The notes below the pieces were generated by a model. That model had not been told where the DNA came from, did not search any database, and was given only the letters and a program-made list of their open reading frames with translations. A stretch of 64,000 bases of DNA, from NCBI RefSeq assembly GCF_028389875.1, contig NC_084668.1, forward strand, positions 30,176,993 through 30,240,992, in the 5' to 3' direction. Each line of letters begins with the position of its first letter. Position 1 is the first letter of the stretch. Of this stretch, positions 49,794-64,000 are shown in pieces. A program made the position numbers and the translations under genes. This DNA is from Rhea pennata (Eukaryota > Chordata > Aves > Rheiformes > Rheidae).

Positions 49794-49950
49794 GTGGAAT
49801 AACACTCCTATGGATGAAGCTTTACATTTCGGACACCATGACGTATTCAAAATTCTTCAAGAGTATCAGGTCCAATACACGCCGTCGGAAGACTCCAACA
49901 ATGGGAAGGAGAACCGAACGGTTCATAAAAATCTAGATGGCTTACTATAA
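49794..49950 (+). CDS. GLS: GLS exon 19, KGA C-terminus and stop
   Basis: Completes Arg618 and encodes 619-669, including WNNTPMDEALHFGHHDVFKI and ending TVHKNLDGLL, then TAA at 49948-49950. It contains the second ankyrin repeat (TPMDEALHFGHHDVFKIL). Human has TPQGDSDNGKENQTV where this has TPSEDSNNGKENRTV. The length is exactly that of human KGA. Confidence 0.97.
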
Positions 49951-50155
49951 TCATGCTCAGCTAGATCCTAAGAATCAAATCACTTACTATTTAATTGTGG
50001 TATACATAAGTAATGAAGAGCGTGTGTGTTTCTATCTGATAGTGGTATATATTTTACAGAAGTCTGTTACTTCAGTGTTATGTTACAGGAGTTTCTATAC
50101 GCACAGGACAAATCCAATCTCAAAAAAACAAAACCAAGTAAGAATCTCCCTCCAT

Positions 50156-50162
50156 AATGTGA
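50156..50162 (+). promoter_or_regulatory. GLS: Possible miR-23 target site in KGA 3' UTR
   Basis: AATGTGA is a 7-mer complement to miR-23a/b positions 2-8. GLS is an established miR-23 target in human cells. A 7-mer can occur by chance. Confidence 0.4.
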
Positions 50163-50488
50163 GCAATATTACCTCATGCTGCATATAATTGATGTATAAA
50201 AACATTTAGCTGTTGTTGGCTTTACTGTGCACTACTTAATTTATTTTTGTGTTCTGTGTGAACTCTAGTCTGTGGTCACAAATTTTCTGCTGAATTTTTG
50301 TTTCTAGAGCCCTATGTTTCCTGTATGGCCAAGATGAGCCGGAGTACTGTCAGGTCTAAGTGTTGGTGAGGTTTTTTGAGAGCTGAGGATGCTGAGGTAG
50401 ATGTAGGCTGGGTGTGTTAAGCAAGGATCTGCACTTAGCTTTATATATATATAAATATTCCACACAACCTTGTTTACATAATATAAAT

Positions 50489-50494
50489 ATTAAA
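50489..50494 (+). terminator. GLS: Possible poly(A) signal of KGA transcripts
   Basis: ATTAAA variant hexamer 540 nt after the stop, with a G/T-containing segment downstream. Confidence 0.35.
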
Positions 50495-50515
50495 AGAATA
50501 TATTGGTGACGGCTT

Positions 50516-53500
50516 GTCCTTAGAGAGTCCTGTCAGGGAATCCGTTTTCAGGTTTGCTCGACCAAATGACAGAGAGGAGCGTTGACTTGTAACATCTAAC
50601 GGTGTCTGGTGTCCTTTTTGAGATGGTTTTTCAGATCCGTTTGCCTAGTTCCCCCCGCCCCCACGTCGGCTGCTAGCGTGCGCCCACCTCCACGGGGAAG
50701 GCGGGCGCCTCTGCTCCGCACTGCTGGGCTCCCTGCAGGCACCTTCGCGCTGCAGCGGGCCTTGGCGAGCTTTGTTCTCGGCAGTTACACCAGGAGTCAG
50801 GGAGGGGAATGCAAGTATGTGAAAGGTAAAGTACTAAACCAAATACTGTATGTAGATCTGATTTAATTTAGGCTGGTAAAAAGGAACGTGAATGAAGCGA
50901 AACAGCTTTAAGGAGCATAGAGCCAATCAAAAGCATGAGCAGAGCAGGAGATAAGCCAAATTTGGGGTCTGTTCTCTTGCACTAGGATCAACCAAGGAGC
51001 ACTTACATCGGTGGAATTATACTGGTGTAAAACAGGAGCAGCAGTTCAGCAGTAGGAGCATAATTCAGTGATTCCTTTAGCAGTGAACTGTGGCTGCTAA
51101 TGCCAGCATGGCTTGTGCCATGCCATGGGAAATAGTTGCAGGTGTTTGTTGTTAGCAGAATTACTATGTTATGCCAGTTCCCTAGCCCTTGTGTAACTGT
51201 TCTTATCAGTGATGTTGCACAAAACCTCAAAAATAAGCATTTAAACTTGAGAGTTTGATGTCATGCAGCACCTGGAAAAGGAAATTATGCTTGAGAATTG
51301 TATATATGGCTGTTTGTATCCTAACACATAGGGTGCAAGTCCTTAATAGGTCTTGCAGTTCAGATTCTCTGGGTGTAGGCACCAAAACCCTCCTGAAATA
51401 ATGGCTAAACTCTCTCTAGAATGGTGCAAGCACTTTACACAAATCATCTGAACCACATTATCCTTCTTTTGCAAATGGGGAAACTGAGGGATAAAGAGGC
51501 GTAATTTCCCCAGAATGACCCGGCAGGTCAGTACAGTTCGGAGTTCCTGTACAGTCCTCTCGTCAGTTTGCCATACTGCCTCCTACAGGGAGGAGAAATC
51601 AAACGGAGAAGTGCTTGAGGGTCACCACAAGTAATGACTGGTTTCATGACGGTATCTTGGAAGAGTCTGAAAGTCTAAAGCCCTGAAATCACATTTCCAA
51701 GTTTGCCAGCATGGTTATCAAACACTTCTCCAGAATCCCGCTGCTGTTAAGCTGCTTCTTTTGCTGAAGATCAGCTATTTTTCTGAAGACTTAGAATCTT
51801 TTGACTGGTTTTCACGTCCTGTGACACTGCCATCTTAACTCTGATCAAGAACTAGATGAAATGGCCTTTGGCTCCTCATTTGGCCAGACTGGTCACTGTT
51901 GAGTAGAACAAGGCCTTTTTTCTCCTGCACCCTAAACTAAATCCCAACTTGTTTTCTCTGGCAAGATCCAACAAAATTAGGAGGAGTCAAGTCTTTCAGA
52001 TGGACTGTAGTTTAGTATTCTCTATCTCAATGCTAATCTGATTTTTGTCCATGGTTTTTCTATGAAAGCTTATCCTTTAGCTTTTCAGAAAAATATCTGA
52101 TTTACTTTTATTTAACTAAATCTACATTGCTCAAACTCACATTTTAAAAAGGTATATTATATGCACACGTGCACACACATATATACACACACAGATATAT
52201 TTAAAAAGAAAAAACACACACAAAGAAGACATTTAGGCATTTTAACTGAGTAACAAAGATCATGGTTGTCCCTGAACTTAGTGCTTTTCTGAATTATACT
52301 GAGTGCTTTTGGCCAGAGTCTTAGCTTCAGTGCATTTCTGCTGGTAATTAGTTTTAGTATTTTCTCATTATGAGACGATGCATCACTTTGTAATGCATTA
52401 GTGTCCAATTTAGTGCAGTTTAGACATGGAGTTACTTACATGCAGTACATTGGTTTGCCTGTTCATCTTTCATGACACTGACATGTAGATTTAAATTAAA
52501 TAGCTTTTGGTTATCTCATCAAATGCTGACTTCCTACTTCCTTACACTCCAAAGAGGATTCCCCCCACTCCTTTGTTTTAATGTCATGTATGTGCTTCTG
52601 TATCACAAATTAAAATGGTTAAGCTAACTTAATGCTTTGTACACAAAAATATTGTGCTAGTCTTAGCATTAATTAGCCTATCTTTGTGAACAAAATGTGT
52701 TGTACCAGTTTTTGTGTTTTTTTTTTTTTTTTTGTGGGGGGGGTGTTATTTTTTGGTTTTGGGGTTTTTTTTTTTTTTTTTTTTTTTTGCTTCAGAGCTG
52801 GACTATCAGTGACCGTACTTACTGGCAGCGTACTTCTGGTCATTGTAACTAGTTGGGCTGATCTTGACTTCTAGATTCTGTATGTGGGGAATAGACAGTG
52901 ATGAATGTATTTCTAGCAGTTTCCCATGAATGAATCTAAAATTTGAGCTGTACTGGTTCTAAAAATGAAAGTAAGTTATTTATTTTAAGAAATGCAGTCC
53001 AGATGGTGTTGCTTTTTACAGCATAATAAACGAGAATCAAAGAAGGTGGTGGTGGTGCTTTCTGTTATCTCTGTGACTGCAACTCAAATAAGCATTGTTA
53101 GCTTCAGTCCTGGGGAAGGCTGTCCCAGAAAACCTACTCTGTTCATTTCCATTTCCATTCTGCAGTGCCTGCAGGAAATCAGAATGAGTTTATATGATCT
53201 AGCTTTTTAAAAATAGGCTTTTAGAACCATGTCCTTTCACTGACTGCTTTTTATTTGGCCATATTCCCTCAGTGGGATGGCTCCATCTTTCTCTTGCCTA
53301 CTTGCTCTTTACTCCTATCCATCATTTCACCAACAGGTTTTTCCTTTTATTATTCTCCTGCCTGTGTAAAGTAGTACAAAAGCCTGAATAATTAAGACAA
53401 GGGATCATGTCACTTAACAGCCATGGAGAAAAATGATACAACAGTGGTCAGTTTGACAGACTCAGCTGACTAGAGTTAAGCTCTAGTAATTATTTTCCTG

Positions 53501-53820
53501 TTTAACTCACATTAGAGGTAAGAGTTGGGTCTAATTAAATATAAATTGAAAAATCCATAGTGATGTGAAATATGCAATAATAAAATTGTTTTAACAGCCT
53601 CTTCTCTGAAGCCATATTCTGAGAACTGCCATGCAGACTGATTTGCTACAATGCAATGGATTAAAAACTTTTCTATTGCCCTAAGTTGGAGAGAAAACTG
53701 CTTAGTTGCACAAACAAGTTTAAATTGAATTATGAAGTAAACTTAAAAGATGCATGATCTTTAATAACAGTAATAACCAAAACACAAGGGGAAGGACAAA
53801 AGTGCCAATAGACGCTTCCA
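50516..53820. other. GLS-STAT1 convergent intergenic region
   Basis: Lies between the predicted 3' ends of the two genes. It has a GC-rich patch (about 50640-50790), CA/TA repeats (52160-52225) and a long T/G low-complexity tract (52717-52788). No gene, tRNA or recognisable mobile element was seen. Confidence 0.7.
52717..52788. repeat. T/G homopolymer mosaic
   Basis: Two long T-runs separated by G-runs and TTTTGG units. Confidence 0.9.
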
Positions 53821-53826
53821 TTTATT
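53821..53826 (-). terminator. STAT1: Possible distal poly(A) signal of STAT1
   Basis: TTTATT on the + strand, AATAAA on the - strand, followed on the - strand by GT-rich sequence. Confidence 0.4.
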
Positions 53827-54278
53827 TTAAATGGCAAAAGAATTAATATTCCACTGGAAAAAAACATTGCTTTTAGAGCTATTGTCCGTTTTAAAAACAA
53901 AACCATAGATAGGGCCATTGCTCACAAGAAAGTTTCACCCATTAGATAAAACATAAAAGTACTGAAAACAAGAATTTGCATATTGGACATGAGTACAAGC
54001 TGCAGCTCAAAGAACAAGCATTTGATCTCATATTAAAATCCTGAGATACACCTTCAGCTATTTAATAGAACTAAAGTGCCAGGTCCTTGCTGTGATATTC
54101 TGTACTATTATTAACCTCAGTAACCTAGGGTATTGAAAATAAGACAACTTGGTGATACTTTCCATTTAAGTATGTACTTCGTATAATCTAGATCGATCAG
54201 GAATTTCCTTCCTTTCCAGCTTTTGCAGGGAAAACACATCAGTCTTCCTGGGCACAATACCCCAAATTCAGCCAGTAA

Positions 54279-54284
54279 TTTATT
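54279..54284 (-). terminator. STAT1: Possible proximal poly(A) signal of STAT1
   Basis: AATAAA on the - strand with a GT-rich element (TGATGTGTTTT) about 35 nt downstream. Lies about 1 kb after the STAT1 stop. Confidence 0.45.
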
Positions 54285-54309
54285 TTCTAAGAAGCAATTA
54301 ACTGATTCA

Positions 54310-54837
54310 GCATATCAGTGGTTACCTCTGCAAGCCCCGTAAGTCACACGTGCCAATGCTGTCCTCCAAGGCAGTGGGAATGGCCAGCAGTAGGTTCAGG
54401 AGCAGCAGAGGTACCTGTACCCGAGGCATGGGATCCAGCAGCAGCTGCAGCCCCCCGATCAGCTGTGTGCTAACTAGCAGTCTGGCCACCATAACAGGGT
54501 CTGAACTTAGGTCCCCACTGAGACAGAAGTTTGAATCCGAATTAAAGCAAAGTAAGGTTTAATGGCACACATGCAGTAATTAAGCTCAAGCTGAGTGCCT
54601 CCGAAGAGGACCCCGAACAAAAAAATTCCTGGGCAATCGTATACTTAAAATTGAAGTTCCCTGTCCCTCATGCAGTGGTTCAGACCAACTGTAAAATCTA
54701 GGTCTGGGGGGTCTTCCTGTATTTCATTAGGTCCCTCATTGCCTCTAGGCAGGCTAGTTCTCCTCTTATCGCTGCAGTTGCAGCTTGTCGTTGGTCCTGA
54801 TGTCCTTATTTTTCCAGCTCAACTCAGCTCTGACCCC
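54310..54837 (-). mobile_element. Possible solo LTR or other retroelement remnant
   Basis: This block is GC-richer and less AT-biased than its surroundings. On the - strand it has a CATTAAACC poly(A)-like motif near 54555-54563, with GGGGTCC and GGGGACC segments reminiscent of an R-U5 region. No TG...CA ends, target duplications or coding region could be fixed, and no family was recognised, so this is weak. Confidence 0.25.
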
Positions 54838-54865
54838 CCTTTACTTAACTAAAGTTAAGTAAAGG
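54838..54865. repeat. Perfect 13-bp inverted repeat with 2-bp spacer
   Basis: Arms cctttacttaact and agttaagtaaagg are separated by AA. It would form a hairpin in DNA or in STAT1 3' UTR RNA. Confidence 0.95.
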
Positions 54866-55310
54866 TGAAAAGTTCACAGCTTGTGGCCTAAGGCTTCAGC
54901 AAATCTAACTACTAATGCTAAGTGAGTTATGCTAAATGAATAACTCTAAACAGTTTCAGTCCAATGTTCTTTAGCAAAAAGATAAGTATTCTCCCTCTCT
55001 TCCAGCACTCTGGCACGGCATCTTGTTCATGGAAAATTCTTTAACCAAGAACTCGCAAACAAGAAAGGAAAAGTGCACATAAGAAGGCTACTCAGACTGC
55101 TGTTTACGTTCTTACCAGTTAAATATCTCAGTTAACCGATTTAAAGTGGCTATTGGATGTTCACATTGAGAAACTGATGTGCCATGAAATAGCCAGAACC
55201 TTCCTGAAGAACTGCAATGAAGCTTGTTGCTAAGCTGCTGACTGTGGAACAAGATGACAGAGGCGTAAGCTACTCGGCTGTGCTAATGATGCAGTAGAGG
55301 CATTCAACAT

Positions 55311-55334
55311 TTAAGTTGAATATGCTGAACACAT
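55311..55334 (-). CDS. STAT1: STAT1 last coding exon (short tail and stop)
   Basis: After a good acceptor (tgctttacttcttacag on the - strand), the exon reads MCSAYST and TAA. It joins in phase 0 to the preceding exon, giving EIDTVMCSAYST at the C-terminus, where human has EFDSMMNTV. The call rests on splice sites and phase; the residues themselves have no human match. Confidence 0.7.
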   Translation of the reverse strand: MCSAYST

Positions 55335-55821
55335 CTGTAAGAAGTAAAGCACATGTTAATAATTACAATTCAAACCAATTTTAACCAAGTCAAGTCCCAA
55401 TACTTTACAGTCTTTGCTAACTATTGAACACAAATCAGTCCTTCCAAGATAGCACTCTCCCATCCACTCCCTAAGAACCACACAAAGAACTACAGCCTAC
55501 TCCTTCTTCACCTCCTTTTTCCCCCATAAGATAAAGACAGGAAACTTTGGTCTCCTGTTCTTCATGCCTATCACCACAAGAAAATATGAAGAACAACAAC
55601 TCAGCGTAGGGTAAGTCACCTCCAAGCTCTGGTAGAAGGAATAACCTTAGAAATTTTAACTGTCTGGATTCCCAGCTCTTTTTACCCATTTGACAAGAGT
55701 ATACCAAGGCATTAGCTTGTATTAAATGTTTGACATACTTGGAGGAGGGAAAAAAACAAACAAACCAACCTTAGTTGCAGCTCAGCGCCTCATCCCCAAA
55801 ACCCTGTTCTAGAATACGTAC
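55335..55821 (-). other. STAT1: STAT1 intron before the last coding exon
   Basis: 487-nt intron, no other feature. Confidence 0.8.
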
Positions 55822-55924
55822 CACAGTATCAATCTCTGCTGGGCCCACCATTCGAGATACCTCATCAAACTCCTCAGGAGACATGGGGAGGAGATTTTCT
55901 GGAGACTGGAGCCTTGAAGGGTGA
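55822..55924 (-). CDS. STAT1: STAT1 exon 24-equivalent, transactivation domain with Ser727
   Basis: Completes Val712 and encodes [20 protein letters not shown] then [14 protein letters not shown]. The LPMSPEE motif holds the Ser727 phosphosite, which boosts transcriptional activity. Human differs mainly at QTTD and at the end (IVGSVEFD). Acceptor cctattag; donor GTG|gtacgt. Confidence 0.95.
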
Positions 55925-56394
55925 CTAATAGGAAGAGAAGAGCAAGCATGGCCTTAAATAAAGTGGGGCACAGCAGGGCTACCATATCAGTTCTGAGTCC
56001 AAAAGTTCCACTAATGAGATCACCTTCACAGGAAACCGAGCCAGTGATAAACACAGCATGCTCTGCAAAGCCAGCATGGCTTTAAATGAAAGCTGGGAAT
56101 ACTCAGTAATCTGCATTCAACTTGAAAAGTCTTTCAGAACTTTCTTTTCAAGAAATAATTTGTCATTACAACTGTCCACAAGTTTCTAGGGTTTTTACCT
56201 AAAAAGAGTAAGTTTTTCAATAACAGCAGAGCATGAATATGGTGGGACCACATTCTCAAGCCTTAGCAGAAGAAAAGGAAAGATTTAATAAGGACACCTG
56301 CACCTTAAATATTTTAAGGACACATGACCTACAGCTCATGTACAACAAAATTACATTAAGTTCCTAGAAATCCAGCATTTTTGTATAAACTTAC
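55925..56394 (-). other. STAT1: STAT1 intron 23-equivalent; retained form would give STAT1-beta
   Basis: 470-nt intron. Reading through the donor gives GTG TAA, so retention stops the protein at Val712. An ATTAAA signal lies at 56284-56289 on the - strand, about 106 nt into the intron. Confidence 0.85.
56284..56289 (-). terminator. STAT1: Possible intronic poly(A) signal for STAT1-beta
   Basis: ATTAAA on the - strand, with G/T-containing sequence (AATGTGGTCC) downstream. Confidence 0.35.
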
Positions 56395-56470
56395 ACTTCA
56401 GATACAGAGATTAATTCAGTCTTGATGTAGCCATTTCCCTTGGGACTATCCAAATCCATAGGCTCTGGGG
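56395..56470 (-). CDS. STAT1: STAT1 exon 23-equivalent, Tyr701 segment
   Basis: Completes Ala and encodes [20 protein letters not shown] then SVSE and two bases of Val712. Tyr701 in GYIKTE is the JAK phosphosite that drives SH2-mediated dimerisation. Human has ELDGPKGTGYIKTE. Donor GT|gtaagt. Confidence 0.97.
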
Positions 56471-57284
56471 CTTCAAGAAGAGGAAAAATATGAGTTAAAA
56501 AACCAGCAGCTGTTTTTAGTAAGTTTACTTCACATTGCCATCTTTACCATTTCAGAAATAAAGCTTGTGGCCCAGATAATATGCAAGTCTTTCTCACTTG
56601 CCTTCCCATCCCCCATGCATGTAGCGGAAAAAAAGTAAGAGTTCTTGAGGCTGTACTACTTATTCTTTTGTATTTATCTGTACTTATTCCTTTGTATACA
56701 CGGGGAGTCACTACCCTTACCAATACTACATATTTGGCAGTCTTTTCTATTCAAGTATCTTTGTAAAACATATTGCTGTACGTTTTACAGCAATATGGTT
56801 AATTCATTTCTGTCAGTTTTTCCTTTTTGCTTTTCTTCTGTAGAAAAGAGGGAACAAAAACCTCCCCTAACGTTTCCCAGAGACTTATCAAAACATGTTG
56901 CAAGGCCCGGCCAGCCTGTATCAATACAGTGTAATAGTCAAATACAACAGTAATGGTTCTAGCTGTTAGTGAGACCTTGTATCTCTGAGGTAGCTAACAG
57001 ACATGAAAACTGAGTTAGAGGGCCAGAAACAATTATGTTCCCAGTTTTTGATCTGAGCTCACACTGTGCCTCTTTAAAAACACTTTTTCTTAACCTTCTG
57101 AATTGTTCAGATGCCTGTTCTCTCACACTTTTCATCTGAGAAGCACTCAAGTATAGGTTAGACAGCCAAGACTTTCAGTCCAATTGCTCCCTTTCTTCAT
57201 ATGCTACAAAATTATTCAGTGCTGAAGTATCTCAAGAATAAACCTCACATTTACATCACATCATTAACTATTTATAGCACTCAC
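56471..57284 (-). other. STAT1: STAT1 intron 22-equivalent
   Basis: Contains the first copy (56597-56763) of a duplicated segment whose second copy lies at 59905-60057. No other feature. Confidence 0.85.
56597..56763. repeat. Intronic duplication, copy 1
   Basis: Same orientation and clearly related to 59905-60057; shared runs include cttgccttcccatccccc, taagagttcttgaggctgta and tttggcagtcttttctattc. Similarity may extend to about 56845. Confidence 0.9.
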
Positions 57285-57470
57285 CTTCCTTAGGTCTGGA
57301 GTAGTATTTGCCAAAGGCATTGTCTTTGGGTATATCTGGGTATAGAAATCTCAGTGGATTTTCAGGAATGTTCTCAGCTGCCATCACTTTATAGTTACGA
57401 ATGATATCAGGGAAAGTAACAGCAGAGAGCTCCTTCTTGGTGTACGGTTCCACTGAGTGAAACTGGGGCT
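57285..57470 (-). CDS. STAT1: STAT1 exon 22-equivalent, end of SH2 domain
   Basis: Encodes [20 protein letters not shown] through [20 protein letters not shown] and ending SRPKE. Covers the C-terminal part of the SH2 domain and the tail leading to Tyr701. Its first codon is completed from the previous exon; the human Gly-Gly before EPDF is missing here. Confidence 0.97.
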
Positions 57471-61604
<4,134 letters not shown>

Positions 61605-61699
61605 CCATCATTCCAGAGACACAGGAGATGCTTCTTAATAAGCTCCAAGATTCCTTCAATCCACAGCCAAAAGGGGAAATTCTTATCACTTATATTTTC
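61605..61699 (-). CDS. STAT1: STAT1 exon 20-equivalent, linker-to-SH2
   Basis: Encodes [20 protein letters not shown] then [11 protein letters not shown] and two bases of Gly. Human has [20 protein letters not shown] and HLLPLWNDG. Acceptor aatttcag; donor GG|gtaaga. An open frame runs further on the 5' side but is intronic. Confidence 0.97.
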
Positions 61700-62773
61700 C
61701 TGAAATTCAGAGTGGAGAAAGAGTGGGGGAGGGGAAGAATAGTGATAAAGAAATGCAAGTCTTAGGTGTGTAGGGGATGGGGAAGCAAGCAGGCTCTTGA
61801 TCCTGTTCTTACAGGTGCCAGCATCTTCTTGCTGTTGTTTCCTCCCTATTTTCCCCCCACTCTTCCCTTTCTGTTGCCATTTTTTTCCACTTTTGGTTAC
61901 TCTAATCAAAAAGGATAGAAGCTAAGAAGCTATTGAGAATGAAGCATATACTGGATCTTAAGGCAAGCAGCAGTGATGTCAGGCAGATGCCTGCATGAGC
62001 CTATGGTATCCACAAATGTGATCAGACACCTTTCATGCACCTACACTGGTTTAAAAAGGCAGAGAAGGACCTGGGTGCAGCCTGGGTACTGCCCATACTG
62101 GAGCTCTTGGACACACAGCCTATTCTCTAGGGCTTTAAACCAGGTTTCTTGGCAGAATGATTTAGAGGGCAGAGCCACCTTTTGTTTGGACCTGGATATC
62201 CATTCCTCAGGACAGATTCATACTAATGAACCTGAGTGCTTGCAGGCCACCAGAGCTTTGCCATTGTTTCCCCTGGGCTCTGCTCCTTACTCCTGTCACC
62301 TGCTGCTTATCTATCCCAGCTTAGTGTTTAAAGCTAAAGTGTGTGGAAGACTCCTCCTATGTTACTGCAGACTGCTGCAGCCAGGGTTATGAAATCCCAT
62401 GATGTGGCTTTCTACGGTCACACTGATCCTCTTGGCTGCCTTGCGTTAACCCTCACGCTAATTCTGCTGCTCTTGGTCTGGTCTGGAAAATTCCTTTTGC
62501 TAAGACAGAAGAAACGCTCATCTTGCTGGTTTCTGACATTCTTTGTAATGATTTTAAAAAATGGAAAACAATTCTATTAATAGCCATCTCAATCACCTAC
62601 TACTTGCTGTTACAAACTCTTTTCTCTCCTTCCCCTGCTGCTTTAACCCCACTAGAACTAGCCATAACTACAGGAACTCTGGAATAATTAGTGTAAACTA
62701 CTGAAAAAGAAAGTATTTTGAGAAACAAAATAAAGCTCTGTATTCTGTCTCAACTTTCAGACTGAGTTCATAC
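61700..62773 (-). other. STAT1: STAT1 intron 19-equivalent (1.1 kb)
   Basis: No feature recognised. A 139-codon + strand frame (61973-62392) has no known similarity. Confidence 0.8.
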
Positions 62774-62829
62774 CTTGCAGAATCTTGTCCAAGGAATAAG
62801 GCCATCATGAGATCCTCCACCTGTTGGCC
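62774..62829 (-). CDS. STAT1: STAT1 exon 19-equivalent, linker domain
   Basis: Encodes PTGGGSHDGLIPWTRFCK. Human reads PNASPDGLIPWTRFCK, so this copy has a Gly-rich stretch two residues longer. Acceptor tttag, donor AAG|gtatga. Confidence 0.95.

Positions 62830-64000
<1,171 letters not shown>

Larger units (their letters stand above)
1..50515 (+). other. GLS: GLS gene (glutaminase, kidney type), exons 2-19; exon 1 lies outside the window
   Basis: GLS encodes mitochondrial phosphate-activated glutaminase, which hydrolyses glutamine to glutamate and ammonia. Exons 2-14 encode 421 residues that align without gaps to human residues 130-550; exon 15 then gives the GAC end or exons 16-19 give the KGA end. 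Every junction has a GT donor and an AG acceptor, and all phases match. The active-site Ser-Lys pair of the serine beta-lactamase-like fold (S286/K289) is present, as is the activation loop between the catalytic domains that binds BPTES-type inhibitors. The mitochondrial presequence and promoter belong to exon 1, upstream of this window. The right boundary is an estimate from a possible poly(A) signal. Identification is very secure; exact transcript ends are not. Confidence 0.97.
49951..50515 (+). other. GLS: KGA 3' untranslated region (end inferred)
   Basis: AT-rich sequence after the KGA stop. It contains a miR-23 seed match (50156-50162). No AATAAA is present nearby; the best candidate signal is ATTAAA at 50489-50494. 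The UTR may run further. Confidence 0.55.
53821..55310 (-). other. STAT1: STAT1 3' untranslated region (end inferred)
   Basis: Follows the predicted STAT1 stop. It contains a perfect 13-bp hairpin (54838-54865) and the GC-richer LTR-like block (54310-54837). Length depends on which poly(A) signal is used. Confidence 0.5.

Noticed and set aside
50609..50866. 85-codon + strand frame ending near a gtaaag donor
   Set aside because: Weak donor, no downstream exon in frame identified, and the patch is CpG-rich, which makes frames open by chance.
54350..54562. 70-codon + strand Ser-rich frame
   Set aside because: Lies in the possible LTR block and has no similarity; the serine-rich content reflects AGC/TCC repeats.
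61700..61909. 5' extension of a 102-codon frame over a STAT1 exon
   Set aside because: The acceptor aatttcag and loss of STAT1 similarity beyond ENIS show this is intron.
61973..62392. 139-codon + strand frame in a STAT1 intron
   Set aside because: No recognised family and no supporting splice or promoter context.

Overview
The window is vertebrate nuclear DNA, almost certainly from a bird. It holds two well-known genes that converge: glutaminase GLS on the + strand (1 to about 50.5 kb, entering from the left without its first exon) and the 3' half of STAT1 on the - strand (about 54 to 64 kb, running off the right edge). The avian call rests on near-vertebrate-identical exons in AT-rich introns, degenerate CR1 LINE 3' fragments (near 15.0 and 39.0 kb), no mammalian SINEs, and the conserved GLS/STAT1 tail-to-tail order. 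The species cannot be told from the sequence. The ORFs are exons or chance; there is no prokaryotic operon, CRISPR array or intact transposon.

GLS: eighteen exons (2 to 19) were placed by protein similarity and splice sites. All junction phases agree and the codons number exactly as human residues 130-550 (shared part), so S286, K289, Y249, N335, E381, N388, Y414, Y466 and V484 fall where expected. After exon 14 the gene has two alternative 3' ends, both preserved. One is exon 15 (GAC isoform, stop at 32523-32525, long 3' UTR to a strong AATAAA at 35610). The other is exons 16-19 (KGA isoform, ankyrin tail, stop at 49948-49950).

Between the two ends lies the most unusual part of the window: a 42.3-48.4 kb block with several CpG-rich islands, the largest at about 43.99-45.29 kb, inside otherwise AT-rich intron. 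At its left edge is a GC-rich candidate exon with an ATG in good context and a consensus donor at 42509/42510. It is in phase with exon 16. If used as a first exon it would make a 130-residue protein of 11 new residues plus the GLS ankyrin tail, with no mitochondrial presequence or glutaminase domain. This is an inference from sequence and needs transcript evidence.

STAT1: eight coding exons (human exons 18-25 by similarity) cover the end of the linker domain, the SH2 domain, the Tyr701 segment and the transactivation domain with Ser727. Read-through of the donor after the Tyr701 exon meets a stop at once, exactly where human STAT1-beta ends. The last exon encodes a short tail unlike the human one. 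The STAT1 introns carry a diverged direct duplication of about 160 bp, and the STAT1 3' region contains an LTR-like GC-richer block ending at a 13-bp perfect hairpin.
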